From: Candidatus Gastranaerophilales bacterium
GTDB lineage: Bacteria; Cyanobacteriota; Vampirovibrionia; Gastranaerophilales; Gastranaerophilaceae
DNA: 64,000 nt
Direction of reading: 5' to 3'
Assembly: GCA_944323925.1 (NCBI GenBank)
Contig: CALUUI010000008.1
Location: 1 to 64,000 of the forward strand
A model generated the notes under the pieces. That model saw only the letters and a program-made list of their open reading frames with translations. It was not told where the DNA came from and made no database searches. The stretch's first letter is position 1. The number at the start of each line of letters is the position of its first letter. Positions 51,749 through 60,413 of this stretch are shown here, in pieces. Both the position numbers and the translations under genes were made by a program.

Positions 51749-53125
51749 CTATTTCCTCCTCATTATATATAGTATACGCTCTGAAGTGTCAATCTGTCTT
51801 TTATCAAGGATTTCAAAATATTTTGAATATACTTTTTCAAACTCGTCAATATTGTATTTATCGAAAATATCTTTTCTTGTGCCTAAAAGAGTTTGGACTT
51901 TTGAATCTTGTTTCGGGATAAATTCTATAATCAAATAATTACCAAGTTTTGCAAAAAATTGTGCAGTATTATCAAAAGGCAAATTATTACTTATTGATAA
52001 ATGATGGATAAGAGCAAGCGCAAGAACAGTATCACACTTAAACCGAGAAAGGAAATCTTCTCTCTCGCAATTTGCAAAACCGATTGCAGGAGAAGGATTA
52101 GTTAAATCGACTATTAAAGGTTGAATTTTATTATCGCTTATACCTTTTGATATTTTGTAATTTCCTTCAACTGCTCTTGGATCTATATCAAATGAAATAC
52201 AGGTTTTAACACTTGAACAGCTCGTAGCAATTCTTGAAAAATCACCTTTATTAGCGCCAAGGTCACAAATAGTTTGAGGCTCAATTTTATTTATAAATTC
52301 TTTTATGATTTCTTCTTTTTCTTCTCTGCCTTTATTCGTATAGTTTGTATTATTATAATACTCTCCCCACTCTGTTTTTATCTTAGGAAAATTTAAATGT
52401 GAAATTGTACTTTTTAGTGAATCAATAAGGCTTTCCATCTCTAGTCTGGAGAATTTGTTTTTTAATTTAACTTTTGTATCTTCCTCGTGAGCTTTATTAG
52501 ATGCACTATGTAAAAATATATGGATTAAGAGTTCAGGGTTAAGCCTTGACTTTAGTGGTAACAACTTGGAACACAAATCAAGCGGAATTCCGTCAATATT
52601 TGTTATAAGCATAGAATTTAAGCTAATATCCGTTAAACTCATCAGGGCAAGTGGTGCTAAAAAGTGCCTGCAAAATTGTCCGTATGCAACCCAAGGCTTG
52701 TTTTCTTCATACTTTTCAAAAGATAGCGTATCTATAAATATTGGTTTACCGTTAATAAATTGAATATTATAACTTGAAGCATCCTTTAAAACCATATTAT
52801 ACTTAAGTGCCGTTTCTTGGATTTTAAGGGTTAATAACGCAGCATCTTTGAGTTCTGAAAAACACCACTCGTAAGGATAAGTAATGTATTTAATTTGCTT
52901 TGGTTTTATAATTTTATAAAAATCTTCGTCTTTTTGAATTTTGAGATTTACTTCTTCATGAGAAATTAACAAACCGTTATTAACAAGCTCATCATACAGC
53001 CCGCTGCTTAAAAGATACTCATAATCTTCTCTATAAACTTGGTTTATTTGTCTGTATATTATCTCGTCTGATTTAAAAATAAAGCCCGAATTATCTCTAA
53101 AAGATGTATTAATCATTTTTATCAT
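51749..53125 (-). CDS. NoeA-like SAM-dependent methyltransferase with kinase-like N-terminus
   Basis: The 458-aa protein has two parts. Residues about 60-130 resemble a protein-kinase-like lobe around KDASSYNIQFINGKPIFIDT (D and N spaced as in a catalytic loop, then D). Residues about 265-450 form a class I methyltransferase with motif I ICDLGANKGDFSRIA and ISFDIDPRAVEGN. Sequence LALALIHHLSISNNLPFDNT follows. It resembles NoeA-type nodulation/envelope methyltransferases. Its start overlaps the end of the small membrane-protein gene by 17 bp. The acceptor molecule is unknown, presumably an envelope glycan or lipid. Confidence 0.87.
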   Translation of the reverse strand: MIKMINTSFRDNSGFIFKSDEIIYRQINQVYREDYEYLLSSGLYDELVNNGLLISHEEVNLKIQKDEDFYKIIKPKQIKYITYPYEWCFSELKDAALLTLKIQETALKYNMVLKDASSYNIQFINGKPIFIDTLSFEKYEENKPWVAYGQFCRHFLAPLALMSLTDISLNSMLITNIDGIPLDLCSKLLPLKSRLNPELLIHIFLHSASNKAHEEDTKVKLKNKFSRLEMESLIDSLKSTISHLNFPKIKTEWGEYYNNTNYTNKGREEKEEIIKEFINKIEPQTICDLGANKGDFSRIATSCSSVKTCISFDIDPRAVEGNYKISKGISDNKIQPLIVDLTNPSPAIGFANCEREDFLSRFKCDTVLALALIHHLSISNNLPFDNTAQFFAKLGNYLIIEFIPKQDSKVQTLLGTRKDIFDKYNIDEFEKVYSKYFEILDKRQIDTSERILYIMRRK

Positions 53126-53327
53126 TATTACCAGATTTTCTTCTAAAAATGTTTACTATCCATAAAAAACATTTTTTTATAAGATAGAATATGCTTAATA
53201 TCCCGCCAATTACAGTTTGAAAAATATAACTCCCTGAACCCGGATTGATATACGCTTGAGCTTCTTGATTATTAATCAAAAAGAAACAGATAAATAGTAA
53301 GAATATATAATTTCTGACCTTTTTCAT
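53109..53327 (-). CDS. Small membrane protein with AYINPGSGSY motif
   Basis: The 72-aa protein has a signal peptide or first helix (about 6-26, ending in AQA). The motif AYINPGSGSYIFQTVIGG follows, then a second helix (about 45-62) and a basic tail. The AYxDPGxGS(Y/M) family of small membrane proteins is commonly found next to NoeA-like methyltransferases and AlkP-type membrane enzymes, exactly as here. It is the first gene of the unit. Function unknown; a membrane assembly factor is possible. Confidence 0.85.
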   Translation of the reverse strand: MKKVRNYIFLLFICFFLINNQEAQAYINPGSGSYIFQTVIGGILSIFYLIKKCFLWIVNIFRRKSGNNDKND

Positions 53328-53362
53328 AAGAAAATTATACCATGTAATCAGGTTTAATCAAC

Positions 53363-53394
53363 AAACGCCCGACTGTTTTAACAGTCGGGCGTTT
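53363..53394. terminator. Perfect hairpin terminator after the aminotransferase gene
   Basis: A 15-bp perfect stem AAACGCCCGACTGTT with its complement and a two-base centre is followed by T-rich sequence on either strand. It separates the aminotransferase gene from the envelope triad on the minus strand. Confidence 0.9.
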
Positions 53395-53411
53395 TATTAA
53401 GTATTCAAAAA

Positions 53412-54653
53412 CTATTTATTAAAATAGAATCCATCTTCTTTCATTCTGTCGATACATTCTTGAAGTTTTTCATCAGAGCATACAATAGAAGCCCTAAAGA
53501 ATCCTTCACCGTATTTGCCGAATCCGCTTCCGGGAACTACTACAACCCCTGATTTTACAAGCAAGTCATCAGTAAACTCTTTTGACGTTTTATATCTTGG
53601 AGGAATTGGCAACCATAGATAGAACGTTGCATCAGGAACGTTAAAGTCGCCCCAGCCAAGTTCTTTCAATCCCTTAACAAAAATATCTTGCTTTCTCTTA
53701 AACCCGATATTTTTTTCTGCGATATATTGGTCACCTTCTTCAGACAAAAGTATATCAGCTCCCGCCTTTTGAATAGCCTTAAATATACCTGTATCTAGTG
53801 TCGATTTCAATTTCCCAAATATAGATACAATTTCGCTATTACCGCATACCCAGCCTAAACGCCATCCTGTCATTGCGTATGGTTTCGAGAAGCTGAAAAA
53901 TTCTACGGCACAATCTTTTGCGCCTTCTATCTCTAAAATAGAAAACGGTTTGTCTGCCTCATTAAAGTATAAATCGGCATAAGCAGTATCTGAGATTAAA
54001 ACTAATTTATATTTTTTACAAAAATCTACAACAGATTTTGCATATTTTCTTGTCATAGTACAACCTAGCGGGTTGTTTGGATAATTAATAACTACAGCTT
54101 TTAATTTCTCTGGATTATAGCCTTCTGAAATCATATTTTTTCTGCACTCTTCAAGATCAGGCATGTAGTTATTTTCTTTTGTAAGCGGAAGCGAATAGGC
54201 TCTGCCGCCTGATACTTTTACCATTTCTTTATATGATGCATATCCTGGATCTGGAAGCATTATTATTTCTCTGTCTTCTTCTTTTATTGTAGGGTTAATA
54301 AGTATTCTTATTATGTTTGCAAGCCCTTCTTTTGAGCCGATTAGAGAAAAGATTTCTTTGTTTTCATCCAATTCTACGTTAAATCTTTTCTTCATTCTTT
54401 CCTTAACAGCTTTTCTGAAATAAAGTTCTCCTTTTGGAGTTGAATATGTATGTATTCCTTCTTCATCAAGGATTTCTTTTAATCTTTTAGTAACATATTC
54501 CGGAGGTGCAGCGGTTGGTGCTCCCATTGATAAGGCTATAGGCGCTCTGTTTTTTGCTTCCAATTCCGGAGTTAATTGCGCTACCTTTTCTTTTATATAA
54601 AACATTATGTAAGTTTCTAAATCTTGTACATAGTAATTAAATTTTTCTTTCAT
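53412..54653 (-). CDS. Class I aminotransferase, LL-diaminopimelate/alanine type
   Basis: The 413-aa PLP enzyme of fold type I has N-terminal SMGAPTAAPPEYV (substrate entry) and IINYPNNPLGCTMTRK-like sequence (VVINYPNNPLGC). The PLP lysine is in FFSFSKPYAMTGWRLGW and the C-terminal Arg region in FFRASIVCSDEKL. The pattern suits LL-diaminopimelate aminotransferase-like or alanine/aspartate aminotransferases; the exact substrate is not readable. I start at 54653, behind GGAGAAAGAG; an in-frame start 16 codons upstream lacks a ribosome site. It lies downstream of the giant AsmA-like gene. Confidence 0.9.
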   Translation of the reverse strand: MKEKFNYYVQDLETYIMFYIKEKVAQLTPELEAKNRAPIALSMGAPTAAPPEYVTKRLKEILDEEGIHTYSTPKGELYFRKAVKERMKKRFNVELDENKEIFSLIGSKEGLANIIRILINPTIKEEDREIIMLPDPGYASYKEMVKVSGGRAYSLPLTKENNYMPDLEECRKNMISEGYNPEKLKAVVINYPNNPLGCTMTRKYAKSVVDFCKKYKLVLISDTAYADLYFNEADKPFSILEIEGAKDCAVEFFSFSKPYAMTGWRLGWVCGNSEIVSIFGKLKSTLDTGIFKAIQKAGADILLSEEGDQYIAEKNIGFKRKQDIFVKGLKELGWGDFNVPDATFYLWLPIPPRYKTSKEFTDDLLVKSGVVVVPGSGFGKYGEGFFRASIVCSDEKLQECIDRMKEDGFYFNK

Positions 54654-54710
54654 ATCTCTTTCTCCAACTTTTGCAGATTTATTATAGCACAATTCTAGCA
54701 AAAAAGGTTA

Positions 54711-57700
54711 TTAATTAATCCATTCAAAACTTTTTACATAATTATCTCCGCTTATATCACCGATGATTTCTGCTATAAATTTCCTATAGTTGTTTTTTGA
54801 TAGCTCAATACCCGGAATTTTGTTTATATCATTTATAAATGGACTTTTTTCATCAAGAGTTACACCAGGGATCAAATTGAATAATGTATTTAAAGACATA
54901 TTTCCAATAGCACCCAGTGGGGTTTTTATATTCTTGGATAATAAACCAAACACATACATATGGGCATTTGATGTACTTAAATTGTAATTTCCTTTTACAT
55001 ACAAGTTCAAGTTTTCACCCCTTGTTAAGATTTTAATATCTTCTGCTATACCGTTATTTATTTTTATATTTCCATAAATATTTGAGAATTCACCTGTTTT
55101 AAGCGGTGTAACTAAGTCAATGATACTGTTTATTGATAAATCGGTTATTCCACCTTTTATCAAGTTCCCTGCTTTAAGCAGATACTCAAGCGAACCCAGT
55201 TTAGGCATCTTTCCATCTGAAACATTAAATGCTACAGAGCCTTGAACTGTTGACATACAAGCCTTATTACTTGAACCATTGCAGCTTAAAGTTGCAGTTC
55301 CCCTTAAGGAGCCATACATCTGATTTGATAAGTCAAATAACATTTCTGATAAGTTGTTTGCATCTATATCTTCGGCATTTAGTATAAGTGATGTTCTGTT
55401 TGAGAGCAGGTTGTATGAAAAATCTCCGCTTAAATATCCATTAGCTATCTCAGCATTATAATTACTTAGTGAAAAATTCATCTTATCACTTAGAGAAATA
55501 ACTGTTTTAAGGTTTTTAGCAGACACACCTTTTATTAGCACATCATCGGCTTTTAAATCTAATCTTTCTATTATTAGAGCTGTTAAATCTGTAATTGGTT
55601 TATTATTTGATGAAGCCTGTTTGGGCTTATTGATTTCAAGTTGTTTTAAGTCTTTGATAGCGGAATTAAAGTCTAATTTTTTGAAATGCAGTAATCCGTT
55701 ACGAATTTTAAATGGCGGTCGCAATCTGTTTTCAGCATCTGCAACAAGACTTATTTCATTTGAGAAAATTTCACCTTTTGAGCTTATTTTTATTGTTGTT
55801 GGTTGGAACTTGAGCGTTATATCCTTTAATACAGTTTGTAACAGTGGTACATTTATATCAAAAATATGGAAATCGCCCAATATTTTTAAATCTGATAATT
55901 TTCCGTTTATTCTTAAATCTGAAGTAAATAATCCTTGTTTTATATTTGGTTTTTTAAAGATTATATTAAAAATTCTTGCATCGGTTGGGTTTTCTGTTTT
56001 TATTAAAAGATTATTGAAATGCGGTTCATTATTTATTAGTCTTACCTGACCGCTCATCTTTAAAAAGTTTATTAAGTTAGACTTATTGTTTTGAGATAAC
56101 ACAGATTTATTGTATGCAAAATTGTTTATTTTAATTGAGCTATTCTTGATAATATCTCCGTCAAATTCTAATATAGTTTGGTTTTCACCATCTCCTAGAG
56201 TTGCACCAAGATAATATACACTGGCTTTTTCACCAATTTTGGCATTTGCGGTTATATTGTAATTATCAAGCGGACCTTTTATATTTGCAGAATAAATTAT
56301 ATCCCCTTTTACTTTTAAAGGATATAGCATATTCTTATTTATGTATTTATCAATAAAAGTTTGTTTGGGTACAGAGTTTAAATATATATTTAAGTCAGGT
56401 TTTTTGTATATGTTACTTATACTCCCGTTTAAAAATATCGGCATATCATCTGCCAATGTGTTCATCTTATCAACATATACACGATTATTCTTTAATTCAA
56501 TTCCGCCGTTTATAATTTTTAAAGGCATATTTAGCGGTATATAGTTTGCCTCGACATCGTTTAATACAATATTAGTATATGGGTAATTATTTACAATTTT
56601 AAAATTTATGTTTGTCTTTCCTGTCTTAAAATCGAGTTTTCTTAATAACTCTTTTGTATCATTAGGAATTAAATAAAATTCGCGGATTAAATTTATTGTT
56701 GAAAGGCTTGCATTGTTTAATTTTATCGACGCATTTATATTTTGATTTTTTCTTCCAAGATGAGTAATTTTACCTTCCATTTCAAAAGGATTTTGGGTTA
56801 TTGTACCTTTTAACTTGTTTATCGTACAAGTTCCATTTTTGACATATATACTTCCGCTGCTAAACGCAATAGGAGAGGTCCTGTTTGGTTTGGAAATGTG
56901 TGCATCCAAATTGATTTTGTCATACTCAATATTATTTAGTTTACCTTTATAACTACCGTTAAAGGTTATGTAATTATTGTCAGTAAGACCTTTTAGTGCT
57001 GAATTATGCAAAATATCATCAAGATTGAGATTTTGGGAGCTTGCTTTTATATTAGCCAAATTATTCTTAATATCACCATTTATATTGATAATCGAATTAT
57101 TTATTTTAGATGTGGCCTTGATATCAACATCAGTACCGGAGAAATTTATCAAGCCATTTATATTAGTAATACAAAAATCATTAACACCTGCAATAACGTT
57201 TTTTAGGTTCAAACTTCCTTTTACAAAAAGATTTTTATTTAACTCTATTTTGTTAATATCAGGAATATCACCTGTTATATCCAGATTAAAGTCTGCACTT
57301 CCTTTGATATTATTTATTGGCGGTAAAATTGATTTAATATCCTTAAGCATAGGAGATGTTTTTATAGCATTTAACCCTTTTTGTAAATTAAAATCTTTTG
57401 CAAAGAAATTAATCTCTGTTTTACCAAACAAATTACAACGCCCTTGAATTTGAGCATTTTTGCCGTCTAAAAAAGCCTTTGTAGTTTTAAAATTTACATT
57501 CTGATCATCAAAGTTAATAACACCGTAAGTATTGGTTAAAACAAGCCCTTTTAGTTCATTAAAAGAAGCATTGGCATCATAAAAATTCATTTTTCCCCAG
57601 ACGTGAGGGCTGGCATGATTTCCGCTAACTTTTATATCAATGTTACCTTTTCCATCCAATTCCATTATTGGTACCGGTCCGGTCTCAAAATATAAAATAT

Positions 57701-59054
57701 CGTGTAGTGGGTCTACAATTGATTTTGCTGTTCTTAAATCAACTCTATCGCTACTCTTTATTTCCATTTGAGAAATTTTATTGCCGTAGAGCTTTGTTTC
57801 TCCTTTTACGGTTACTTGTTCCTTGCCACCGGCTCCCGCTAGTACATCATAAGACACCGATTTATTTTTAAAGACAAGTTTTATAGTAGCTTTTGTATTA
57901 TCGTTAGGTATCGGTTTTATAATATAACCGTTTTTGATTATAATATCACCCGTAATATCCGGTTCAGGAAAAGTTCCTGTTATCAATAAGTTACCACTTG
58001 CATCTGCGTGTAACGGATATTTCTTTAAATACCCTAAATGTATATCAGGACTGTTTAATGCGGGTAAGGCTTTTATTATACTCGCCGTTTTGGATTCATC
58101 TAAGCAAGTGTTGATATATACGTGCGGATGTTTTGAGTTGTAGTTTGAAACTTTAATATCTGCTTTTGCATTAATATCATCTGAGATTAATTGAGCGTTA
58201 CTTAAATTGATTATATCTTCACTAATGTTAAAATCGCTTTTTATATTTACGTCATTTGGAAGGATTATAGATTTTGAACTGTTTTTAAATAAAATAGCTA
58301 TGTCTTTAAGTTGTAAATTAAATTTTTTGTTATGAGCATTAAAATCTATAATCCCTATAACAGATGTAATATCTTGAGGTAAGTACTTATTAAAATATCC
58401 GTTAAAATATTTGAGATCTAAATTATTAATTTCTATATCACTTGAAGGTGATGAAATATTTTGCTTTTGCGGAATATAAATATTAGTTTTAATTGTTGAG
58501 TTATAATTTCCTGCTCTGATAGCAGCATTTAACTTAATATTTTTAACATTTTTATTATTTGAAAAAGAAAGATTTTCCCCCGAAATAATAAGACCTTGTT
58601 CGTTTTGCGCTTGTGCTATTTTAAAGTTAAACTCTTTTATATCAATATAGTTGGAGTTCAAAGTAATATTTTTAAGATATTTTAATGATTTTTTATCCTT
58701 AAAAATTTTTTCATCAATGTAGATGTCGGCATTACATTTATTGATTTTTACATTATTTACATGTACTTTCCCAATGAATAAAGGTAGTGCTGAAACTTTT
58801 ATTTGAGGAGAAACTAATTTAATAATCTCGTTATCAAGAGGATTTTTAATCTTGATTTTATCAGCCTTTAAATAGTAATAGGGTAAAAAGCCAGTATTAA
58901 TATACAGATTATCTTCAATTATTTTATATCCAAACTCTTTTTCTATTGCATTAATAAGAATAGGCTTGATTTTTTGAGCAAGAATAGGAACCCCTGCAAG
59001 CCATAGTGTATAAAAGCATATTATGATAATGAATATTGTGATAACTTTTTTCAT
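54711..59054 (-). CDS. Giant AsmA/TamB-like envelope protein, 1447 aa
   Basis: The protein has one N-terminal membrane helix (about 3-24). Over 1400 residues of alternating beta strands follow, dominated by Asn, Ile, Lys and Asp, in the pattern of AsmA, YhdP and TamB (repeating beta-groove proteins). The N-terminal AsmA-like start (LINAIEKEFGYKIIEDN) and C-terminal AsmA-type segments (VQGSVAFNVSDGKMPKLGSL, ILTRGENLNLYVKGNYNLST) support this. Such proteins bridge inner and outer membranes and move phospholipids or assist outer-membrane assembly. No BamA/TamA partner gene is adjacent. YhdP-like and TamB-like are both possible. Confidence 0.85.
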   Translation of the reverse strand: MKKVITIFIIIICFYTLWLAGVPILAQKIKPILINAIEKEFGYKIIEDNLYINTGFLPYYYLKADKIKIKNPLDNEIIKLVSPQIKVSALPLFIGKVHVNNVKINKCNADIYIDEKIFKDKKSLKYLKNITLNSNYIDIKEFNFKIAQAQNEQGLIISGENLSFSNNKNVKNIKLNAAIRAGNYNSTIKTNIYIPQKQNISSPSSDIEINNLDLKYFNGYFNKYLPQDITSVIGIIDFNAHNKKFNLQLKDIAILFKNSSKSIILPNDVNIKSDFNISEDIINLSNAQLISDDINAKADIKVSNYNSKHPHVYINTCLDESKTASIIKALPALNSPDIHLGYLKKYPLHADASGNLLITGTFPEPDITGDIIIKNGYIIKPIPNDNTKATIKLVFKNKSVSYDVLAGAGGKEQVTVKGETKLYGNKISQMEIKSSDRVDLRTAKSIVDPLHDILYFETGPVPIMELDGKGNIDIKVSGNHASPHVWGKMNFYDANASFNELKGLVLTNTYGVINFDDQNVNFKTTKAFLDGKNAQIQGRCNLFGKTEINFFAKDFNLQKGLNAIKTSPMLKDIKSILPPINNIKGSADFNLDITGDIPDINKIELNKNLFVKGSLNLKNVIAGVNDFCITNINGLINFSGTDVDIKATSKINNSIININGDIKNNLANIKASSQNLNLDDILHNSALKGLTDNNYITFNGSYKGKLNNIEYDKINLDAHISKPNRTSPIAFSSGSIYVKNGTCTINKLKGTITQNPFEMEGKITHLGRKNQNINASIKLNNASLSTINLIREFYLIPNDTKELLRKLDFKTGKTNINFKIVNNYPYTNIVLNDVEANYIPLNMPLKIINGGIELKNNRVYVDKMNTLADDMPIFLNGSISNIYKKPDLNIYLNSVPKQTFIDKYINKNMLYPLKVKGDIIYSANIKGPLDNYNITANAKIGEKASVYYLGATLGDGENQTILEFDGDIIKNSSIKINNFAYNKSVLSQNNKSNLINFLKMSGQVRLINNEPHFNNLLIKTENPTDARIFNIIFKKPNIKQGLFTSDLRINGKLSDLKILGDFHIFDINVPLLQTVLKDITLKFQPTTIKISSKGEIFSNEISLVADAENRLRPPFKIRNGLLHFKKLDFNSAIKDLKQLEINKPKQASSNNKPITDLTALIIERLDLKADDVLIKGVSAKNLKTVISLSDKMNFSLSNYNAEIANGYLSGDFSYNLLSNRTSLILNAEDIDANNLSEMLFDLSNQMYGSLRGTATLSCNGSSNKACMSTVQGSVAFNVSDGKMPKLGSLEYLLKAGNLIKGGITDLSINSIIDLVTPLKTGEFSNIYGNIKINNGIAEDIKILTRGENLNLYVKGNYNLSTSNAHMYVFGLLSKNIKTPLGAIGNMSLNTLFNLIPGVTLDEKSPFINDINKIPGIELSKNNYRKFIAEIIGDISGDNYVKSFEWIN

Positions 59055-59090
59055 ATTATTATCATAATTATATTACAAAAAGAAAGGTTA

Positions 59091-59474
59091 TTAACGAGCA
59101 AATCGTTTAAGTTTTTTTGCCATGCATTGGTAATCACTTGCACAAGAATTATCAATTAATTGGTTAAATCTACCACCTTGTTTTCCGATAATAACCATTG
59201 GAACATTTTTAACAATGATGTATCCATTAAAAAGTGCAGCGGCTTCTTCGTCGTTTAGATTAACTCTTATAAAGCTATAGTTTGTGAACTTTGGTTGTAA
59301 TTTTTTCATATTGTTATAGATGGAATCAAAGTCACTCCAACTAGTGTATACTAATAAGGCAAAAGGCTTATCAGAGGATAAGGCTTGGCTAAGTCCCGCA
59401 GCTTTAGCAATAGATAAAGCCCCAAACATAGCTATAATAACAACCAAACATAAAACTTTAGTAAATCTCTTCAT
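59091..59474 (-). CDS. Exported thioredoxin-fold protein without CxxC
   Basis: The 127-aa protein has a signal peptide (about 1-26, ending SIAKA) and a thioredoxin-like core. That core has FALLVYTSWSDFDSIYNNMK in place of the usual WCGPC region, SFIRVNLNDEEAAALFNGYI, and the cis-Pro motif VPMVIIGKQGG. The active-site CxxC is absent (SDFD at that place). Two Cys near the C-terminus (SCASDYQC) could make a disulphide. A binding or structural role is more likely than redox catalysis. Confidence 0.82.
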   Translation of the reverse strand: MKRFTKVLCLVVIIAMFGALSIAKAAGLSQALSSDKPFALLVYTSWSDFDSIYNNMKKLQPKFTNYSFIRVNLNDEEAAALFNGYIIVKNVPMVIIGKQGGRFNQLIDNSCASDYQCMAKKLKRFAR

Positions 59475-59523
59475 AGTTGTTATTGTAACAATTTACTTAA
59501 ATGGTGTCAAGGAAAGTAACTAT

Positions 59524-59552
59524 TTGAATGTTTTTACGTTCTGGATTATAAT
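59524..59552 (+). promoter_or_regulatory. Promoter with start at the ATG (leaderless)
   Basis: TTGAAT (59524-59529), a 17-base spacer and TATAAT (59547-59552) predict transcription from 59559, which is the A of the ATG. No ribosome site is present upstream. Confidence 0.7.
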
Positions 59553-59558
59553 AGTTGT

Positions 59559-60332
59559 ATGTTATTGAAAATAAAGAATATTTTAATTGTATTAGGTGTA
59601 TTCGTAATGTTTATGTTTCAACAGGTACAAGCAGCCAAAAAGCCTGTTGAAGTAGAATGTGAAGTAAAAGACGGTAGTTTAATTGTAGCGGATGTATATT
59701 ATCCAAATGTAAAGAAACCGAAATATGCGACTGTGGTATTATTACATTCGCTTGGTTACAGTTCTGCTCGATGGTCAGATTTTGCCGCCTCAATAGCGGA
59801 TTCCGGATATCTTGTTGTAGCTATTGATTTTAGAGGTCATGGCAGAAGTGTTTATAACTCAAAATTAGTGCGAAATTCTTGGTCAAATTATAAACTGTCA
59901 GTCTTTAAAAAATACCCTAAAGATGTGTTAGAAGTTTTGTCAAGAGTAAAAGAAGAACATCCTGCGGCATCATTTGATGATTGGGCAATAGTTGGAGCAG
60001 ATATCGGAGCGAATACAGCGGTTTTAGTTGCTGAAAAAGCCAAAGTTAAACCTAAAACACTTGTTTTAATTTCACCCCACGAATCGTATAAAGGGTTATT
60101 TATTCCTATTTCTATAGTTAATATAGGAAAAGTTCCTATGCTTACTATCTCTAGTGATAATGATCCAACTTGCGTTAAATCTCAAATCAATTTGCAAAAA
60201 TATGCTCAATCAGACTTTGTTATAGCAAACTATAAAACAAATATAACTGGGATGTTAATATTAAATGCAAATCCATCAATACCTGCGCTTATTATAAATT
60301 GGCTAGAAGGTCATGTTGCACAATATAAATAA
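59559..60332 (+). CDS. Exported alpha/beta-hydrolase fold protein, catalytic residues replaced
   Basis: The 257-aa protein has a signal peptide (about 1-25, ending VQA) and an alpha/beta-hydrolase core: LLHSLGYSSARW (oxyanion loop), AIDFRGHGRSV, and AIVGADIGANTAVLVA at the nucleophile elbow. The expected Ser is D148 (G-A-D-I-G). The Asp loop (ISSDNDPTC) is kept, but where the catalytic His is expected there is NITGMLIL. An Asp nucleophile as in haloalkane dehalogenases would still need the His, so a non-catalytic binding role looks likelier. The mRNA is probably leaderless. Confidence 0.85.
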   Translation: MLLKIKNILIVLGVFVMFMFQQVQAAKKPVEVECEVKDGSLIVADVYYPNVKKPKYATVVLLHSLGYSSARWSDFAASIADSGYLVVAIDFRGHGRSVYNSKLVRNSWSNYKLSVFKKYPKDVLEVLSRVKEEHPAASFDDWAIVGADIGANTAVLVAEKAKVKPKTLVLISPHESYKGLFIPISIVNIGKVPMLTISSDNDPTCVKSQINLQKYAQSDFVIANYKTNITGMLILNANPSIPALIINWLEGHVAQYK

Positions 60333-60366
60333 AAATAGCAACAAGGGTTTAAAAATATTATAAACA

Positions 60367-60375
60367 TGATATAAT
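60367..60375 (+). promoter_or_regulatory. Extended -10 promoter of the EF-hand protein gene
   Basis: TGATATAAT predicts a start near 60382, giving a 32-base leader with ribosome site AAAGGA before the ATG at 60414. Confidence 0.5.
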
Positions 60376-60413
60376 GAGTATATATAATAGTAATTTGTAT
60401 AGAAAGGATTTTT

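Noticed and set aside
55621-57447. Plus-strand open frames (142 and 156 codons) opposite the giant AsmA-like gene
   Set aside because: Their sequence is the mirror of the repetitive coding strand; no ribosome sites and no family-like motifs.
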